This document shows positions 11,805 through 23,928 of a DNA stretch of 64,000 nt, in pieces. This stretch comes from Achaetomium macrosporum (taxonomy: Eukaryota; Ascomycota; Sordariomycetes; Sordariales; Chaetomiaceae), in NCBI GenBank assembly GCA_033296875.1, contig MU860076.1:40450-104449 (forward strand). Reading direction: 5' to 3'. Below the pieces are notes generated by a model. That model was not told the DNA's origin and did no database searches. It was given only the letters and a program-made list of their open reading frames with translations. The translations under genes and the position numbers were made by a program. Each line of letters begins with the position of its first letter. Within the stretch, counting starts at the first letter, position 1.

Positions 11805-12279
11805 TCAATCCCTCGCCGCCCTCACAACAGCCTCCCGACTCCCGACAGGCGTCGAATTATCCTCGTGGCTCCTGCTGCACCGCTGGCACTTCCCGCCCGT
11901 GTCGCGCGGGTGCGGGATCTGGGCGCCCGTCACGGGGCAGATGTAGACGCGCTTGCTGTAGGGGGAGTGCGGCTGGAAGCAGCTGGGGCACTCCTTGTCC
12001 GGCCGCATCGACGGGTTCTCGATCCGGTAGCCCGTGTTGGGGCACACGAAGACCGACTGCCAGATGATGTCGTGGCAGTTCTGGCATTGCACGCAGAGCC
12101 CGAGCGGGTCCGTCACCTCGGCGCCCGTCGCGGGGCAGAAGAATGTCGGCTGTTTGAGGAGGAGTCAGGTCAGGTCAGCTGTTGGTGTGACAAGGGAAAA
12201 AAAGGACGGAAAATAGACGGAGAAAAGGTTGTCTGGAACAGGGGCTGCGCACCTGTACCACCGACTGTTTTTGGCCCAT
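11805..12279 (-). CDS. Small Cys-rich protein with three CPxTG repeats, possible N-myristoylation
   Basis: Predicted 123 residues from exons 12279-12253 and 12149-11805; intron 12252-12150 (103 nt, GTGCGC...CAAACAG, phase 0). I do not recognise the family. It has three repeats of an aromatic residue, then CPxTGxxxxxP: FFCPATGAEVTDP, FVCPNTGYRIENP and YICPVTGAQIPHP. Each is followed by Cys pairs (CVQCQNC, CPSC, CQRC), so up to three zinc sites are possible. Exon 1 encodes only MGQKQSVVQ; Gly2 and Ser6 match an N-myristoylation signal, suggesting membrane attachment. The start depends on that short exon; without it the first ATG (12116) would cut away repeat 1, which argues for the spliced model. 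Function unknown. Confidence 0.6.
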
Positions 12280-15200
12280 TTCAAAGCCACTTCTGTCGTT
12301 GCTGTTGTATCCAAAAGGGTGTTGCTGAGAAATTTGACCTCTTCTGCTAACTCGACATGATCCAAAGGGCGTGCAGCGATTGTCGAGGTGGCACCAGTTG
12401 CCGTAAAGGAAAGCAGCTTCTTCCTCCTTGCTGAACGCAACGGTACGTGACGTCGCGAATATTCCGTGGATGGTCTGGACTCTGGGACGCACGGGCAAGG
12501 AAAGGGGTGAGGGACCCAGAAGCATGGAAGGGGACCGCATGGTTTATGTGCGTCAAAGTTCCATTACACCGTACCGAAGGTGGATATCCACTGCCACGTG
12601 CCGGTAAAGGGGCCAGAGGCTCACCGAGACTCACTCATGGCGATTGGCGCCTTGTTGACAGTTTTCTGGAACGGCATAAGAGATCGAGACCAGGGGCTAC
12701 AACCACACGTGGGGGTCGAATAGCCTCAACCTTTTTGGCCGACCATGCAGCGACTGCCAGGCCATCCTGGAGAGATAACGGCTGCCAAGTCAAGGGCACG
12801 CCTGAACAAGCTGCAATCCAAAGAACCGAAGAAATAGATCGTCGAGAGATGGTTACTTTAGGCTAACCCGTGTCCACGCATGTCCGCTAGCAAAAAAAAA
12901 CTGCAGCAAGCGTGCATGCAGGTAGCGCCGAGGCCGACGCTATGGCGCCCCACCGAGATCGACGGCCCGCGCCGATTTTTTGGCGGTGTCTGCAGGTTTT
13001 ACGGCACATCCGGACGTCCGAGATTCTTCGTCTTTTCATTCTCTTCCAGGTTGCATCCCGATTTGTGTCTGATGCTAGTGCTACGCGATATCATGCATTT
13101 GCAGGTTCGCAGGCAGAGAGCCCGCATGTTAGGTAGCGCCATCGACGCCGTGCGCCACCACACTATAAAGATCGGAAGTGAGGAAAACGTGGCGCGGCAA
13201 TCACCGTGGCGGCAACTCGGCTAAGCTCCCCTGGAGGGCTCCTTGTTAGCGTGCTTGGTCCGGATCAAGGGAACCAAAATTGGCAGCAAATCGACTTGGC
13301 ATTGCGACCACCAGATTGGCTCAGAAGCGAGTCATGCAGGCCATGGCAACCCCTGCTTGCTTCAGATATAAAGATAAGGCCATGGACTGATGCGAGAATG
13401 ACGACAGAAACATCTCATTGACAATCGATGCTCACCTTTCCTTGTGATGGTTTCGGGCGTGAGATAGGTATTGAGAGTGCACTTCAATTCCCCTCAATCA
13501 ATATCCCTGTATCGCCAGGGAACTCGGGTCGGGGATGAAAGCTTTGACGATGACATGCAGCTCGCATCGAGGTCTACAAAGATAACTAGATCTACACAAA
13601 ACCTAAGTACTATCTAATCCGATAGACCAAGACCAAATAATAAACCGCATTCAATGGAAACGACCTTTTCTTGTCTTGCTCAATTCAGTCCCCTTGGGAG
13701 AAAAATATGGGGATGTAGCAGACGGGTTCCCTATGATCGTTCTGCGCGAGAGTGCCCGGCTCTCATACCTGCTTTCATTGTTTACAATACCCCTTTATAG
13801 GGAAAGAAATCAACTTCCTAGGAGAAAGCTGAATATAACTGGGAAGGCTCATGCCATTGCTGACTCGCGCATGTCAAAACAGCAGCATCTCATCAGCCCA
13901 AGCAGTAGGTCTTCCTGGCCCGTCATCCTTGGCGCATTTTCACTGTTGTTTCCGAAACAGTGAACTGCAGACAGACACGCAGGGATAGACCAGCCATCAG
14001 AGCTATACTTGCACTAGCCACATTTCTAGGTGACGAAACCTGCAAAGCCCAAAGCGCAGGTGTCGCCTGTAAATAAGGGATGATTGCCTGGCGGAGCAGC
14101 AGAGACATCGGACTTGTCCTCTTCGGCGTGGATACTCGGCCCCAACTTGACTCGGACACTGGGACTGAATGAAAGTCCCTTAGTGTTGAAACGCGGTGAA
14201 AAGTCTGTCATTTCAACCACGTCTGGGAAGTCAGGCGGTGCAGTCAGCCTTAGATGGATAAATTTTGCCTATAGGAGAACGGGAAGATAAGTTCTTATGC
14301 TTACCATCGCCGGCTGGGGTATAACTCCAACACCGGGACCACGGCCATCCTGAACGAATTCCGAACGTTCAAATTCAACAGCCCATATTGCCTCGACTCA
14401 ACAAGCTGAGCGGGCTTGCGCTCGTCCACTTTGGTGTCAACACAAACCCTAGTCTCGAAACCATCCAGAGATAATAACTAGTTGATAACGGGCATCGTCA
14501 TGGACGTCGCCTAGCTCACCAAGCATGAATTCACCATGAATCCCAGCGCGGTCTCCGTCCTCCTCGATTCGCACGAAAACGCTAAGAGCTTGTAGAAAGT
14601 TTTCCGGGGCTTCCCATTTTTCTTCTCAGACTTCTTGTGAAGTTAAGACAGCCTGCATAATAAACTCACTCTCCACTCTCGCGGGAAGCAGAGCGTGAAC
14701 ACCCTTTTGAAGTTTTGGGACGTAGTCCGACATGCCATAGATAAGGTAGGTAGGTAGGGCTGGCCAACACGCCGCCCGAGAGCGACGGCTGTAAGCTAAC
14801 GGCGACGGAGATGCCGGGGATAATATCTCCGGTCCGAAGTACAACCTCATAATCGACGTATGCAGATACCGCCCGGGCTAGGTTAGATTGATGGTTGCTC
14901 TTGACCTTGCCAGGTTTTCTACGTGGTCAAGCGACAAAAGGCTGATTTTACTGCGGTATCGTTATGTGGTGCTGGGGATCAAGGACAATGGGAAAACTGG
15001 TAAGATTTCATACTAAATTCCGAGATGATATAGAAATGCCAAAGGACCAAGGCGCCGACAATGTCGGCTGGGGTACCTTAAGCACTAATTACACGTACAC
15101 GGTTCCATGACGCACCGGTGCATGATAGGTACATAAGCAAGCTTCCCTGAACAACCCAAAGTGATGCCAATGACAATCGGATAGGAAAGTAGAGTACCGA

Positions 15201-15611
15201 CTTGTTGGAAGTACGGATACTGCGGAAGGGATCACCTACCTGGGCAGTATCTTACACTACTGGATCTGGTATTGATTTGATTGGGCTGATGAACCCTGCA
15301 GTGGCTGTTCCTTTAAGTTCACGTCGGGCGCTAGCTTCGCGGAACAGGCTACAGCTTTATTGGCCAATAGCCACGTTAGGGTCGCGATTATGCCAAGCGC
15401 AGCTGACGGAACGTCCTTGCGAGTCCGAGTATGGAAGATCTTGTGTTCCATCAACCTCTTCCAAAACGGCCATTCACCTCTCGACCTCTTTCTTCAAGGG
15501 GAAGAAGTCGACCTCACAAGACGCAGACTGAATTCAGATTACGGAAAGTCGAAGTGCGCGCACCTAAGGAAGTTCGAGCAGGGCGACCGGCTAATTTTGA
15601 ATAGCGGCGCA
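12280..15611. other. 3.3-kb gene-poor spacer
   Basis: Frames at 12447-12866, 12880-13224 and 15202-15531 were read and show no domain, no splice support and equally open antisense frames. No transposon ends, terminal repeats or transposase fragments were recognised. The last 200 bp are the presumptive promoter of the FAD monooxygenase. Confidence 0.45.
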
Positions 15612-18464
15612 ATGTCAAATCCCGATCATTTTCGCGTCGTTATCGTGGGAGGCGGTGTGGCCGGGCTCACGCTGGCCAACGCGCTCGAGGTCTGCCAACA
15701 CCCGCCGTCTCAGCAAGTCATAGTTGGCTAACAAGTAACCAACTGGCAGCAATACGGCATCGACTATGTCCTGCTGGAGCGCCGCGGGGAAGTAGCTCCG
15801 CAAGTCGGAGCCTCCATCGGCCTGCTCGTATCTGCCGCCCGTGTGAGTGCGATCTGCGACTGAGCAGGCAGCCAACCGCACGGCCGTGGCGCTGATGTCT
15901 CGTCTGTTATGCTGTATCCAGATCTTCGACCAACTCGGCGTGTGGGATAAGATCGTCAAGGAAATGGTAAGGCTACGAACCCACTGCTCCCTCGCTGTCA
16001 TCAGTCTCACACAAGCCATCCCAGGAGATCCTCAGTGTCTTTTATAACCGAAACAGCAAAGGCCAACCCATCTCTCCGCCAGATTTCAGCCCACACCTGT
16101 TCCGTGCACGGTAAGAGCACTCGCGCGTTGCCATGTCAAATTCAAACACGCATGCTCACACCCCGTATGCAGGACGGGCTATTCGGGCTGTTGGGGCGAA
16201 CGCCAGATTCTGCTGCGAGTCCTCCACGAGAATCTGAAGGACCGCAGCAAGATCCTCGTCAACAAAGACATCATCGACATCCGACACGATGCCGACGGCG
16301 TCAGCGCTGTCTGCGGTGACGGCTCGTCATTCCGCGGCGATATCCTGGTTGGCGCGGACGGCGTATACAGCAAGACGCGCACCAAGATATGGGAGCTCGC
16401 CGAGCCTGCCAATCCCGCTCTCATCAAAGCTGAGAAAGACTGTGAGTCTCAACCACACCCCGGGCCTAGCCCCTCACCCTCGCATCCTCCCTCCCCAGCT
16501 CACTGTCGCCAGCCATGATTTGCGAGTATAACTGCCTCTTCGGCATTGCCAAGGGTGTCCCGTGTCCCCAGATCGCGCCCGGGGATGTGCACGTATCTTT
16601 CAACCAGGGCCGCTGCTGTCTGATGGTCGTATCCGAAGGGGGCAAGGTATATTGGTTCGCCCAGGAGCGCTTGCCCGAGACCTACCGTCTCGGCAACATC
16701 CCGCGGTATACCGACGATGACGCCCGGGCCTTCGTTGCCCGGCACGGCGACATAACCATGATTCCGGCCCCCAACGGGCTCACGGTCGCCGACCTCTGGC
16801 AAAAGACGGTATCGTTCCGGCTGGTCGCCATCGAGGAGGCCAACTTCAAGCTCTGGCATTGGGGCCGCATCGCCTGCGTGGGCGACAGCGCCCACAAGGC
16901 GACGCCCAACCTCGGTGTCGGCGGGAACTCGGCCATCGAGAGTGCCGCAGCGATTGCTAACGGGATCAAGCGCCTGGTCGACACGTGCAACACCGCTGGC
17001 CGCCGTCCAACGCAGCAAGAGGTCGAGCGCATGTTGGACGAATACCAGAAGAAGCGCGAGGTGCGGGCCGAGGCGGTGGTCAATTCCTCAGGACAGCTCG
17101 CCCGTGCCCACAACATGCACGGCCTGGTCGGCCAAATCTTTGTGAAGTTTATAGTTCCCAACCTGGCCGAATTCCTCACAGAGATGTTTAGCGCCGTCTC
17201 GATCGGCGCCGTCAAGCTCGACTTCCTCCCCCTGCCCATGCTATCCCTCACCGGCACGCGTCCATTCAACCCAAGCCAGGGCTACGGCCTGCAAGAGAGC
17301 AAGCTGAAGCGCATGCTCTTGGCGCTGCCCCTGCTCTTCCTCTCCTTCGCTGCCGTCTATGTCATGAACATCACGCCGGTAATGGACGAGACCATGGCGC
17401 TCCGAGACGCTGGCAAGGTCGACCTCGGCACCGGAACAACCATCCCCATCCTGCGCAGCCTCTACGGCCTCCGCGACTTCGACGACTTCGTCGCCCTCGT
17501 CAACACCTTCTTCTTCCCCACCGTGTACGGCACCGACCCGGTCTCGCGCCGGCAGATCATCTCCTTCCTGACCGACGGCACCGTCCTCTTGACCATCTGG
17601 ATGTTCGAGTCCGTCCGCCGCGCAAACATGATCACTCCCATGGTCTTGTCAGTATCCCATCCTTTCCTTTCTCACACCCTCTCACTAACCCACCTCAGAC
17701 CCAACCTCTTCACCGCCCTAGGCCAGCTCTTCGGCATCGGCGTCATGGCGCCGCTCTACTGCTTCCTGCACTACGTCTTCTCCCCGGTCGAGAAATTCTC
17801 GTCCCTCGACCAGCGGCTGACCTGCGTGCGCTGGTCGCGCGCCGCCCTGCCCGCCGTGCTGCTGGCCTACACCCTCCCGTTCTATGCCACCATGGCCTGG
17901 CCCGATCTGCCGTTCCGCCAGGTGCTGCTGTTCGTCTGGCAGCTGTACCCGCTGTGGCTGTCCCTGGCGGCCTGGGTCATCTCGAGGGGGTTCCGCGACA
18001 CCACGGCCAAGGATAAGCTGTATAATGTCAAGCAGGACCTGCCGGTCATGAGGGTCTATGTCCTGGCGGCGAGTGCGCTGGCGGCGGGCATGTGGTGGTG
18101 GGCTGGCTTTGCGAGCGGATTCGGTCTGCGGGAGGTGTTTGTGCCGGTTGCGCTGCCGAGGAACATGTCTTCGTTTGCTGACTTCACGCGCGAGTTTCTG
18201 AAGTGGGATGCGACGTTTGGTTTTTCGGCGCATCTGGTGTGGATGGGTTATTTGTTCTGGGACCTTTCGGCGGCGGGTATGTTGAGGGAGGGTTGGCTGA
18301 CGGCGGTGGGCTTGGGCTTGGTCAGTGTGGTGACTCTTGGGCCCGGCGTGACATTGGGCCTGGGGTGGCTCTGGAGAGAGCATATCCTGGCGACGAGGAG
18401 GCACAAGGACGCCTTGACGCCCGAGAGTGTTGCGAGGCTGCACGCTCCCGGGGTCAGGCCTTAG
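15612..18464 (+). CDS. FAD-dependent monooxygenase fused to a multi-span membrane domain
   Basis: Predicted 823 residues from seven exons: 15612-15689, 15750-15842, 15922-15966, 16025-16110, 16173-16441, 16513-17647, 17699-18464. The N-terminal 430 residues are a PaxM-like class A flavin monooxygenase: dinucleotide-binding VVIVGGGVAGLTLANALE, the DG motif DILVGADGVYS, and the GD motif GDSAHKATPNLGVGGN. After about residue 480 come seven or eight hydrophobic segments, among them LLALPLLFLSFAAVYVM, AALPAVLLAYTLPFYAT and LVWMGYLFWDLSAAGM. Shorter relatives oxidise polyprenyl chains in fungal meroterpenoid and indole-diterpene pathways; substrate and pathway here are unknown, and no prenyltransferase or cyclase gene is adjacent. 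The last intron, 17648-17698 (51 nt), is stop-free and in frame. The first donor, GTCTGC, is weak. Confidence 0.8.
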
Positions 18465-19510
18465 AGCCTGTTGGCCAAGCTTGTCCGAGATACGGTCGGG
18501 TGCCTTACGCAGTTGCCTGGTTATATAGAAACGAGGCGTCTTTGGACAAGGTGAACGGGAGCTAAAACGTAGAAGCCAAGATGAATTTACTATCCGGAGT
18601 TCATACCGGTATATGTACTACATATACTACAATAAGAAGACGAGATGCTATTGCCCCATTAAAGGTCCTACGCAATGTTTATAGAATGTTATTGCCTCGC
18701 GGGTAACGATACTTACCATAGTAGACCTGAATACTATCGTCTGGTGGTAACCTCCGTCTTCTCCTTCCTTTTCACTGCTGTGACTGTCGTTGTTCTTATT
18801 GAGTTGGTTCTTGAGGTAGTATTGGTCTTTTTTGTTTTTTTGGCCCCGCTTATTTCTGATTCTTATATCATCATGATTTCTCCCTTTCCCATTTCGTGCT
18901 TTTGTCTCTTTCCCCCTCCGCTTTCCTTCTCTACTTCCTCCCCTTGCTGGAGCCCCTTCCGACGGTCACCTTGGCGATTCCTCGATTGGTGGATCATCTA
19001 AGCTCAGCATGCGCCCAGCTTCACCGTTTCACGGAAGGAGATGCTCCATGATGCCTAGTGCGGCTCCCAAAACTGCACCCCAAGACGTTGAACGGGTTTA
19101 AGTCGTCTCCACGCTTGCGGTGACAGCCAGCATGCTGCGACATCGCCAAGCCGTGGATCTCCCTAGCCGCGCGCTCCTTCATTGCGGACCTGTTCCGTGC
19201 TTCCTCTTGCAGTATTCTCACCGCGCGCAAGCATCGGATAAGTCTCCAGAACCAGACTCGGACACGAGTTGGTTGTCCGCCGCCAGGGTTGAACTCCACG
19301 AGTCGTCATTCCGGCATGGAATCCATGGATGTTTCCAAGTTTCGATCGGAAATTCGGGACGCTGGCAGCAGCCTGCGGGGACAGTACCCTTTGGGGGATA
19401 TAAGTACAAACTTCGTCTGAACCCTGAGAGCTATTAGCCAAACGTCGACGGTTGTCTTTACCTGTACGGACCCTCTTGTCATCTGTAGCCTTCTGTACCG
19501 AGTCGCGACA
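18465..19510. other. Spacer upstream of the AA9 gene
   Basis: A long pyrimidine-rich stretch lies at 18740-18960. No supported gene. The right end is the AA9 promoter. Confidence 0.45.
19399..19404 (+). promoter_or_regulatory. TATA-like element of the AA9 gene
   Basis: TATAAG in GGGGGATATAAGTAC, 107-112 bp upstream of the AA9 ATG, is a plausible TATA box with a 5' leader of about 70-80 nt. Assigned by position and sequence only. Confidence 0.4.
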
Positions 19511-20609
19511 ATGAAGACCCTTACCGCGCTCCTGGCCTCCGTTGGCCTGGTCGCCGCCCACGGCTATGTCGACAACGCCACTATCGGCGGGCAGTTCTAC
19601 CAGGTGAATATACTCATGGATGTCTTTGTTTCACATGCGCGATACTAACAGCACTACGGCACTAGTTCTACCAGGTGCGCTCGCTACCAACCGACTGGTT
19701 CTCTGGTTCCGTCTCGGCAGATCACTTACACATTGGTTTTAGCCTTACATGGACCCGTACATGGGGACCAAGGTAAATAACTTTCAACTCTGTCATAACC
19801 ATGAAGCCTCCGAGACACTGACGTCGATGCGCAGCCCGACAGAATCTCGCGGTCCATCCCCGGCAACGGCCCCGTCGAAGACGTGACCTCGATCGACGTG
19901 CAGTGCAATGCCGGCGCGACCCCGGCCAAGCTGCACGCCACCGCCGCCGCCGGCTCGACCGTGACCCTCCGCTGGACGCTCTGGCCCGACTCCCACATGG
20001 GGCCGGTCATCACCTACATGGCGCGCTGCCCGGACACGGGCTGCCAGGACTGGAACCCGGGCACGTCGGCCGTGTGGTTCAAGATCAAGGAGGGCGGCCG
20101 CGACGGCACCTCCAACAACTGGGCCGCCGTATGATTTCCCCCCCCTTTTTTTTTCCTTGACCCCTTACACTACCTAGGCAATGATTATTGACACCTCGGC
20201 TGTACAAATAGACCCCCCTGATGAAAGCCCCGGCAACCTACGAATACACCATCCCGTCCTGCCTCAAGAAGGGCTTCTACCTCGTCCGCCACGAGATCAT
20301 TGCCCTGCACGCGGCCTACCAGTACCCCGGCGCCCAGTTCTACCCGGGCTGCCACCAGCTGAACGTGACGGGCGGTGGGTCCACGGTGCCATCGAGCCTG
20401 GTGGCCTTCCCCGGCGCGTACAAGGGGTCGGATCCGGGCATTACCTACGATGCGTACAAGGGTGAGTTTTCTTTTCTCTCCGCTTCGTGTTCTTTTCCCG
20501 GCCTTTCAAGATAAGTTGGTGGAGGCCAGAAGTGGAAGGGCTGCTGACTTGGCGTTTGATTACAGCGCAAACGTATACCATCCCGGGCCCGAAGGTGTTT
20601 ACCTGCTGA
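19511..20609 (+). CDS. AA9 lytic polysaccharide monooxygenase (formerly GH61)
   Basis: Predicted 239 residues from six exons: 19511-19603, 19666-19674 (9 nt), 19743-19772, 19835-20128, 20212-20461, 20566-20609. The signal peptide MKTLTALLASVGLVAA is cut before His17, which becomes the N-terminal copper-binding His. The second copper His is about residue 98 (PDSHMGPV), and the axial Tyr and conserved partners lie in ALHAAY and QFYPGCHQ. There is no CBM1 or linker; the protein ends at VFTC. It is a secreted copper oxidase that cleaves crystalline cellulose. The 9-nt exon encodes FYQ and makes the FYQ-FYQ-PY sequence usual in close homologues; skipping it loses three residues and keeps the frame. 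Confidence 0.9.
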
Positions 20610-20947
20610 GAGATGTTGGAAGGTCATTGACTTGTGGGGGAGGAAGGAGCAAGCAGGGTGGGCTTGGATGGGTTGAGAGGAGCTGGGCCCTTAGTGAGCT
20701 AAGGGGTGACTTTGTTTCGTGTCTATAGCTTGATCACTTCGACTTCTCTGCACATATTTTCAGTCTAGTACATACATACATGAGTATGCAGCCAATGCAC
20801 TCCCGCGAAGGCCGCCGTTGAAACCAGTCTTCCTAACGGCAAATGCACAAGCTAATCAGCCTACCGACATAACCACGAGGAAACGACGAACACAAACAAT
20901 TCGATACGCTCTTGGAACCTGAGCAATCCCACCACAACAGCGCTCGC
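20610..20947. other. Convergent 3' spacer between AA9 and SDR genes
   Basis: Untranslated sequence between two converging genes; nothing else seen. Confidence 0.5.
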
Positions 20948-22049
20948 TCACTTCAACAACTTCTGCCTCTCCTCCTCCCTCAACACCCTCTCCAACTCCG
21001 GCATCCCAATCATGCGATACAAGACAAAGTCCAGCAGCCACTCGCCGAACCAGGTCGCCCACCACGTCCTGCCCGCCATGCCGCCCGCCCATAACCAGTC
21101 GGGCCTCCCGAACCAAGCCCGGAACAGCAGCGGCCACTCCGGCGCCAGCGCCTTACCCACCAGTTTCCTCGCATACTCCTTGGTATCCACCGTCGCCGTA
21201 TTCTGGCTAAACGTCAACCTTCTCTCAAACAGGCCCCTGACCCGCTGGTAGAGGCTGCCCTCGGGCAGGGTGCGGTGAACCTTGCTGGCGATCTGCGAGC
21301 GGACGGTGCCGGTCATGGCGACCATGACGCGCACGCCAAAGGGCTTGAGTTCGAGGCGCAGCGTGCGCGAGTAGGCGGCGACGGCGGCCTTGGTGGCGCA
21401 GTAGACGGAGCCGAAGACGTAAGGGGTGATGGCGGCCAGCGAGGCGATGTTGATGATCAGGCCCCTCGCGGCGATCAGCAGGTCGGCGAAGCCCGCGCAC
21501 ATGGCCATCACGCCGAACACGTTGGTCTCGAAGGTCTCGCGCACGTCGGCCATGTCGATGTCGGTGGCGGGGTGCGTGTGTGTGCGGCCGCTGGACGGTT
21601 TGGGGTGTTAGTCCTTACTTACTTAGGTGGTGGATGCCAGATGGATTCGAAGGGAAGGGAACGGACGCATTGTTGACGAGAATGTCCAGCTTGCCGCCGG
21701 TGAGCTTGGAGACCTCGTCATGGCAGGTCTTGATGCTGTCCGCCTTGGTGACATCTAAGGCCAGGGTGGTCATGCTGAGGGCCGCCATCTCAGATAGAAC
21801 TGCCGGGTTCCGGGCCGTCGCGATGACATGCAGGCCTAATACTCGGTGTTAGAGCGGTAACATCTAGAGTTGCGCATTTGACGTAAGACGTACCCTTGGC
21901 GTGGAATTCTATGGCTAGGGCATGACCAATGCCACCCGGGGTGCACCTAAGGTGAGACTCAGTCAGCGTAATCCTTGGCGACTGCGAATTGCACAACGGG
22001 AACTGTACCCGGTGATAAGCACTGTCTTTTGGCCCGGCTGAGGACCCAT
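20948..22049 (-). CDS. Short-chain dehydrogenase/reductase, AYR1-like
   Basis: Predicted 301 residues from four minus-strand exons: 22049-22009, 21946-21894, 21835-21667, 21590-20948. Joining restores the classical SDR pattern: the cofactor loop TGCTPGGIGHA (interrupted by intron 1), LDV, then NNAG created across intron 3, the catalytic Ser in INIASLAA, and Tyr-Lys in YCATK. The C-terminal third is extended and hydrophobic (WLWAGGM, LLDFVLY), as in the NADPH-dependent 1-acyldihydroxyacetone-phosphate reductase group of lipid droplets and ER. A role in phosphatidic acid or lipid metabolism is inferred from that resemblance. Intron 3 (21666-21591) uses the rare donor GTCCGT with a GACTAAC branch site. 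Confidence 0.83.
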
Positions 22050-23928
22050 CTTGGTTACCACAACGTTCAGCGTCAAAAGGCGTAGACAGATGCGCTTGAT
22101 CGCAGCGACAGATTGGTGTTTGAAGAGCTGAGGTTTGAACCGAGTTCGTTCACAGGGCCCACTTCTTTCTGCCGAGGCATGATGCATCTCTTTCAAATGT
22201 AAGGGTTAGGGCTGCTTAAGGTAAAGCCATACTCTTCGACTCTGGGTTAATAAGAGCGGAGGGGGTGCTCAACAAGCTTTGATTGAGGGTTCCCTTATCA
22301 GCACCGAGGAATGTGATCCCGATTAAAAGGAATAATAACCAATTGCCATCGAGAGCCCTGCTTAGAGACAGCAACGTACGTCAACTTGTCTCGCAAAGAG
22401 GTCGGGAGAGGCTGGGGTTACGGTTGCGCTCCACTTGAACCCCTGTCTGAGCCTTCGAGGACTGGAGTCAGGACAGCAAGTCAATACTCATGTTGAGATA
22501 TTCTTGTTGGAGCGGTTCTCTCATAAGTTGTTGCCAACGGTGCTACACCCTCTCCAACGGCATGGGTCTCATGCAGTTGGGCCTCTGTGTGACTGTTCGC
22601 TTTGCGAGTCCCCGAGGGCTCTCCTGCTACGGATAACGCACAGGCTGGGCCACGGGGCTTTTCCAATTCCGTAAGCTGTGATGGAGAGGTGCTCAGCCTG
22701 CGGAGCATGTGCGGAGGCTTGTTGTCTATGCGCGCCATACTGTTGCCGTCCCCGTTCATATTCCAAATGCTGTCTCGGTGTCAGATATGCGCCCCCGGAT
22801 AGGCGAATGTCCGCGACTCGCAAGCGGTAGTGAGGGAAGCCGGAACTGAGGGACTGAGGTACGGGCAGGCCCTGCCAAGAGGCTCAAGATGATGACTGGC
22901 TCAGCTTGGCCCCGGTTCCTGGCATCACAGCCGCACACTGACTGCTGCCAAGATGGGGGATCTTGTGTTGCCTCAGTCCAGTGCTGCGGCTCGTCTAGGA
23001 CGACCTGAAACTTCCACAAGACATCATCAGTTGCGCTTGTGCAAAGGCGCTGCTGGTCCCTCAAGAACTACTTGCTCGCCGAATGGAAAAAATGAGTTGG
23101 GAAATGTGTTATATATATGGCTATGCCTGGATTGTGAGAGCCGTGGTGAATGAAATCCACTACTACAATTGGGTTGGGTCAGCAGGAGGAGGCGTCATCG
23201 TGACCCTCCAGTCCCAATCTGACAAAGGATGGATCTCTCTTTGCATAAGACATGGCTGATACAGCTTGATCTCAGGTATAGCTGGGACATTCAAAGGCGA
23301 AGTTGGCCCGCGGGACACTCCGCTCTCAACGAGCGGATTACCAGGCGTTAGACCTTGGGCCTTGGGTGTTGTTGGCTGCCGATGAAGCAAATCTTCTGCA
23401 TCAAGCTGCGGGGTTGGGGGCCGTTTTGTTGTGGGGTCTTGCTTGGCAGGAGAGGGACCAGTTGGTGCTGTTTTTGGGATGTGGATGCAGTGAAGCGTCT
23501 GTGCCGCAGATGCCTTCCTTCCGGAGACTTTTCGGTCTCAGGCACCAACAGACAGAGCACACAGTCCCAGGACCGGGTTTTTTCTTGGTTGGGCCCGGCC
23601 CGCGTGCCGCGTTTCATGGCGAGATGGCATGCAGAGATCTGCCTTGCTTCCCGCGGACCCCCCGGCGTCCGGGACGGATGTATGCTAAGCGCATGATGCT
23701 TTGCCTCTCTCCGGGTGAAGGATGAAGATGAGTATGAAGATGGGCTGCGGCATAATAGAGCGCTACACGACTGTCACATCTCCCGAGCGAACTTGGCCCC
23801 GATCGTCGCGCGAGATCTTAAAGCAGATCTTAGCCGTTCGTCGGCGGCTTCTGGGATCATGATCGCCTCACATCTGGCCGAGCCAACTGGCTGACGGTAT
23901 TCGTAATCGCCGCCCGGGCTAGCTGGAG
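22050..23928. other. 1.9-kb spacer, no supported gene
   Basis: Overlapping short frames on both strands (for example 23303-23725) have no domains. A single TTAGGGTTAGGG-like pair of units near 22200 is too short to be telomeric. The ends are presumptive promoters of the flanking divergent genes. Confidence 0.45.

Noticed and set aside
12447..12866. 139-residue plus-strand frame
   Set aside because: Overlaps the promoter of the CPxTG gene on the other strand and has no recognisable feature.
12280..15611. Possible transposon relic in the long gene-poor stretch
   Set aside because: No terminal repeats, target-site duplications or transposase-like peptides could be seen.
17718..18443. 241-residue minus-strand frame
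   Set aside because: Antisense of the membrane domain of the monooxygenase; Arg/His/Gln-rich shadow.
22195..22215. Telomere-like AAGGGTTAGGGCT
   Set aside because: Fewer than two full TTAGGG units; chance occurrence.
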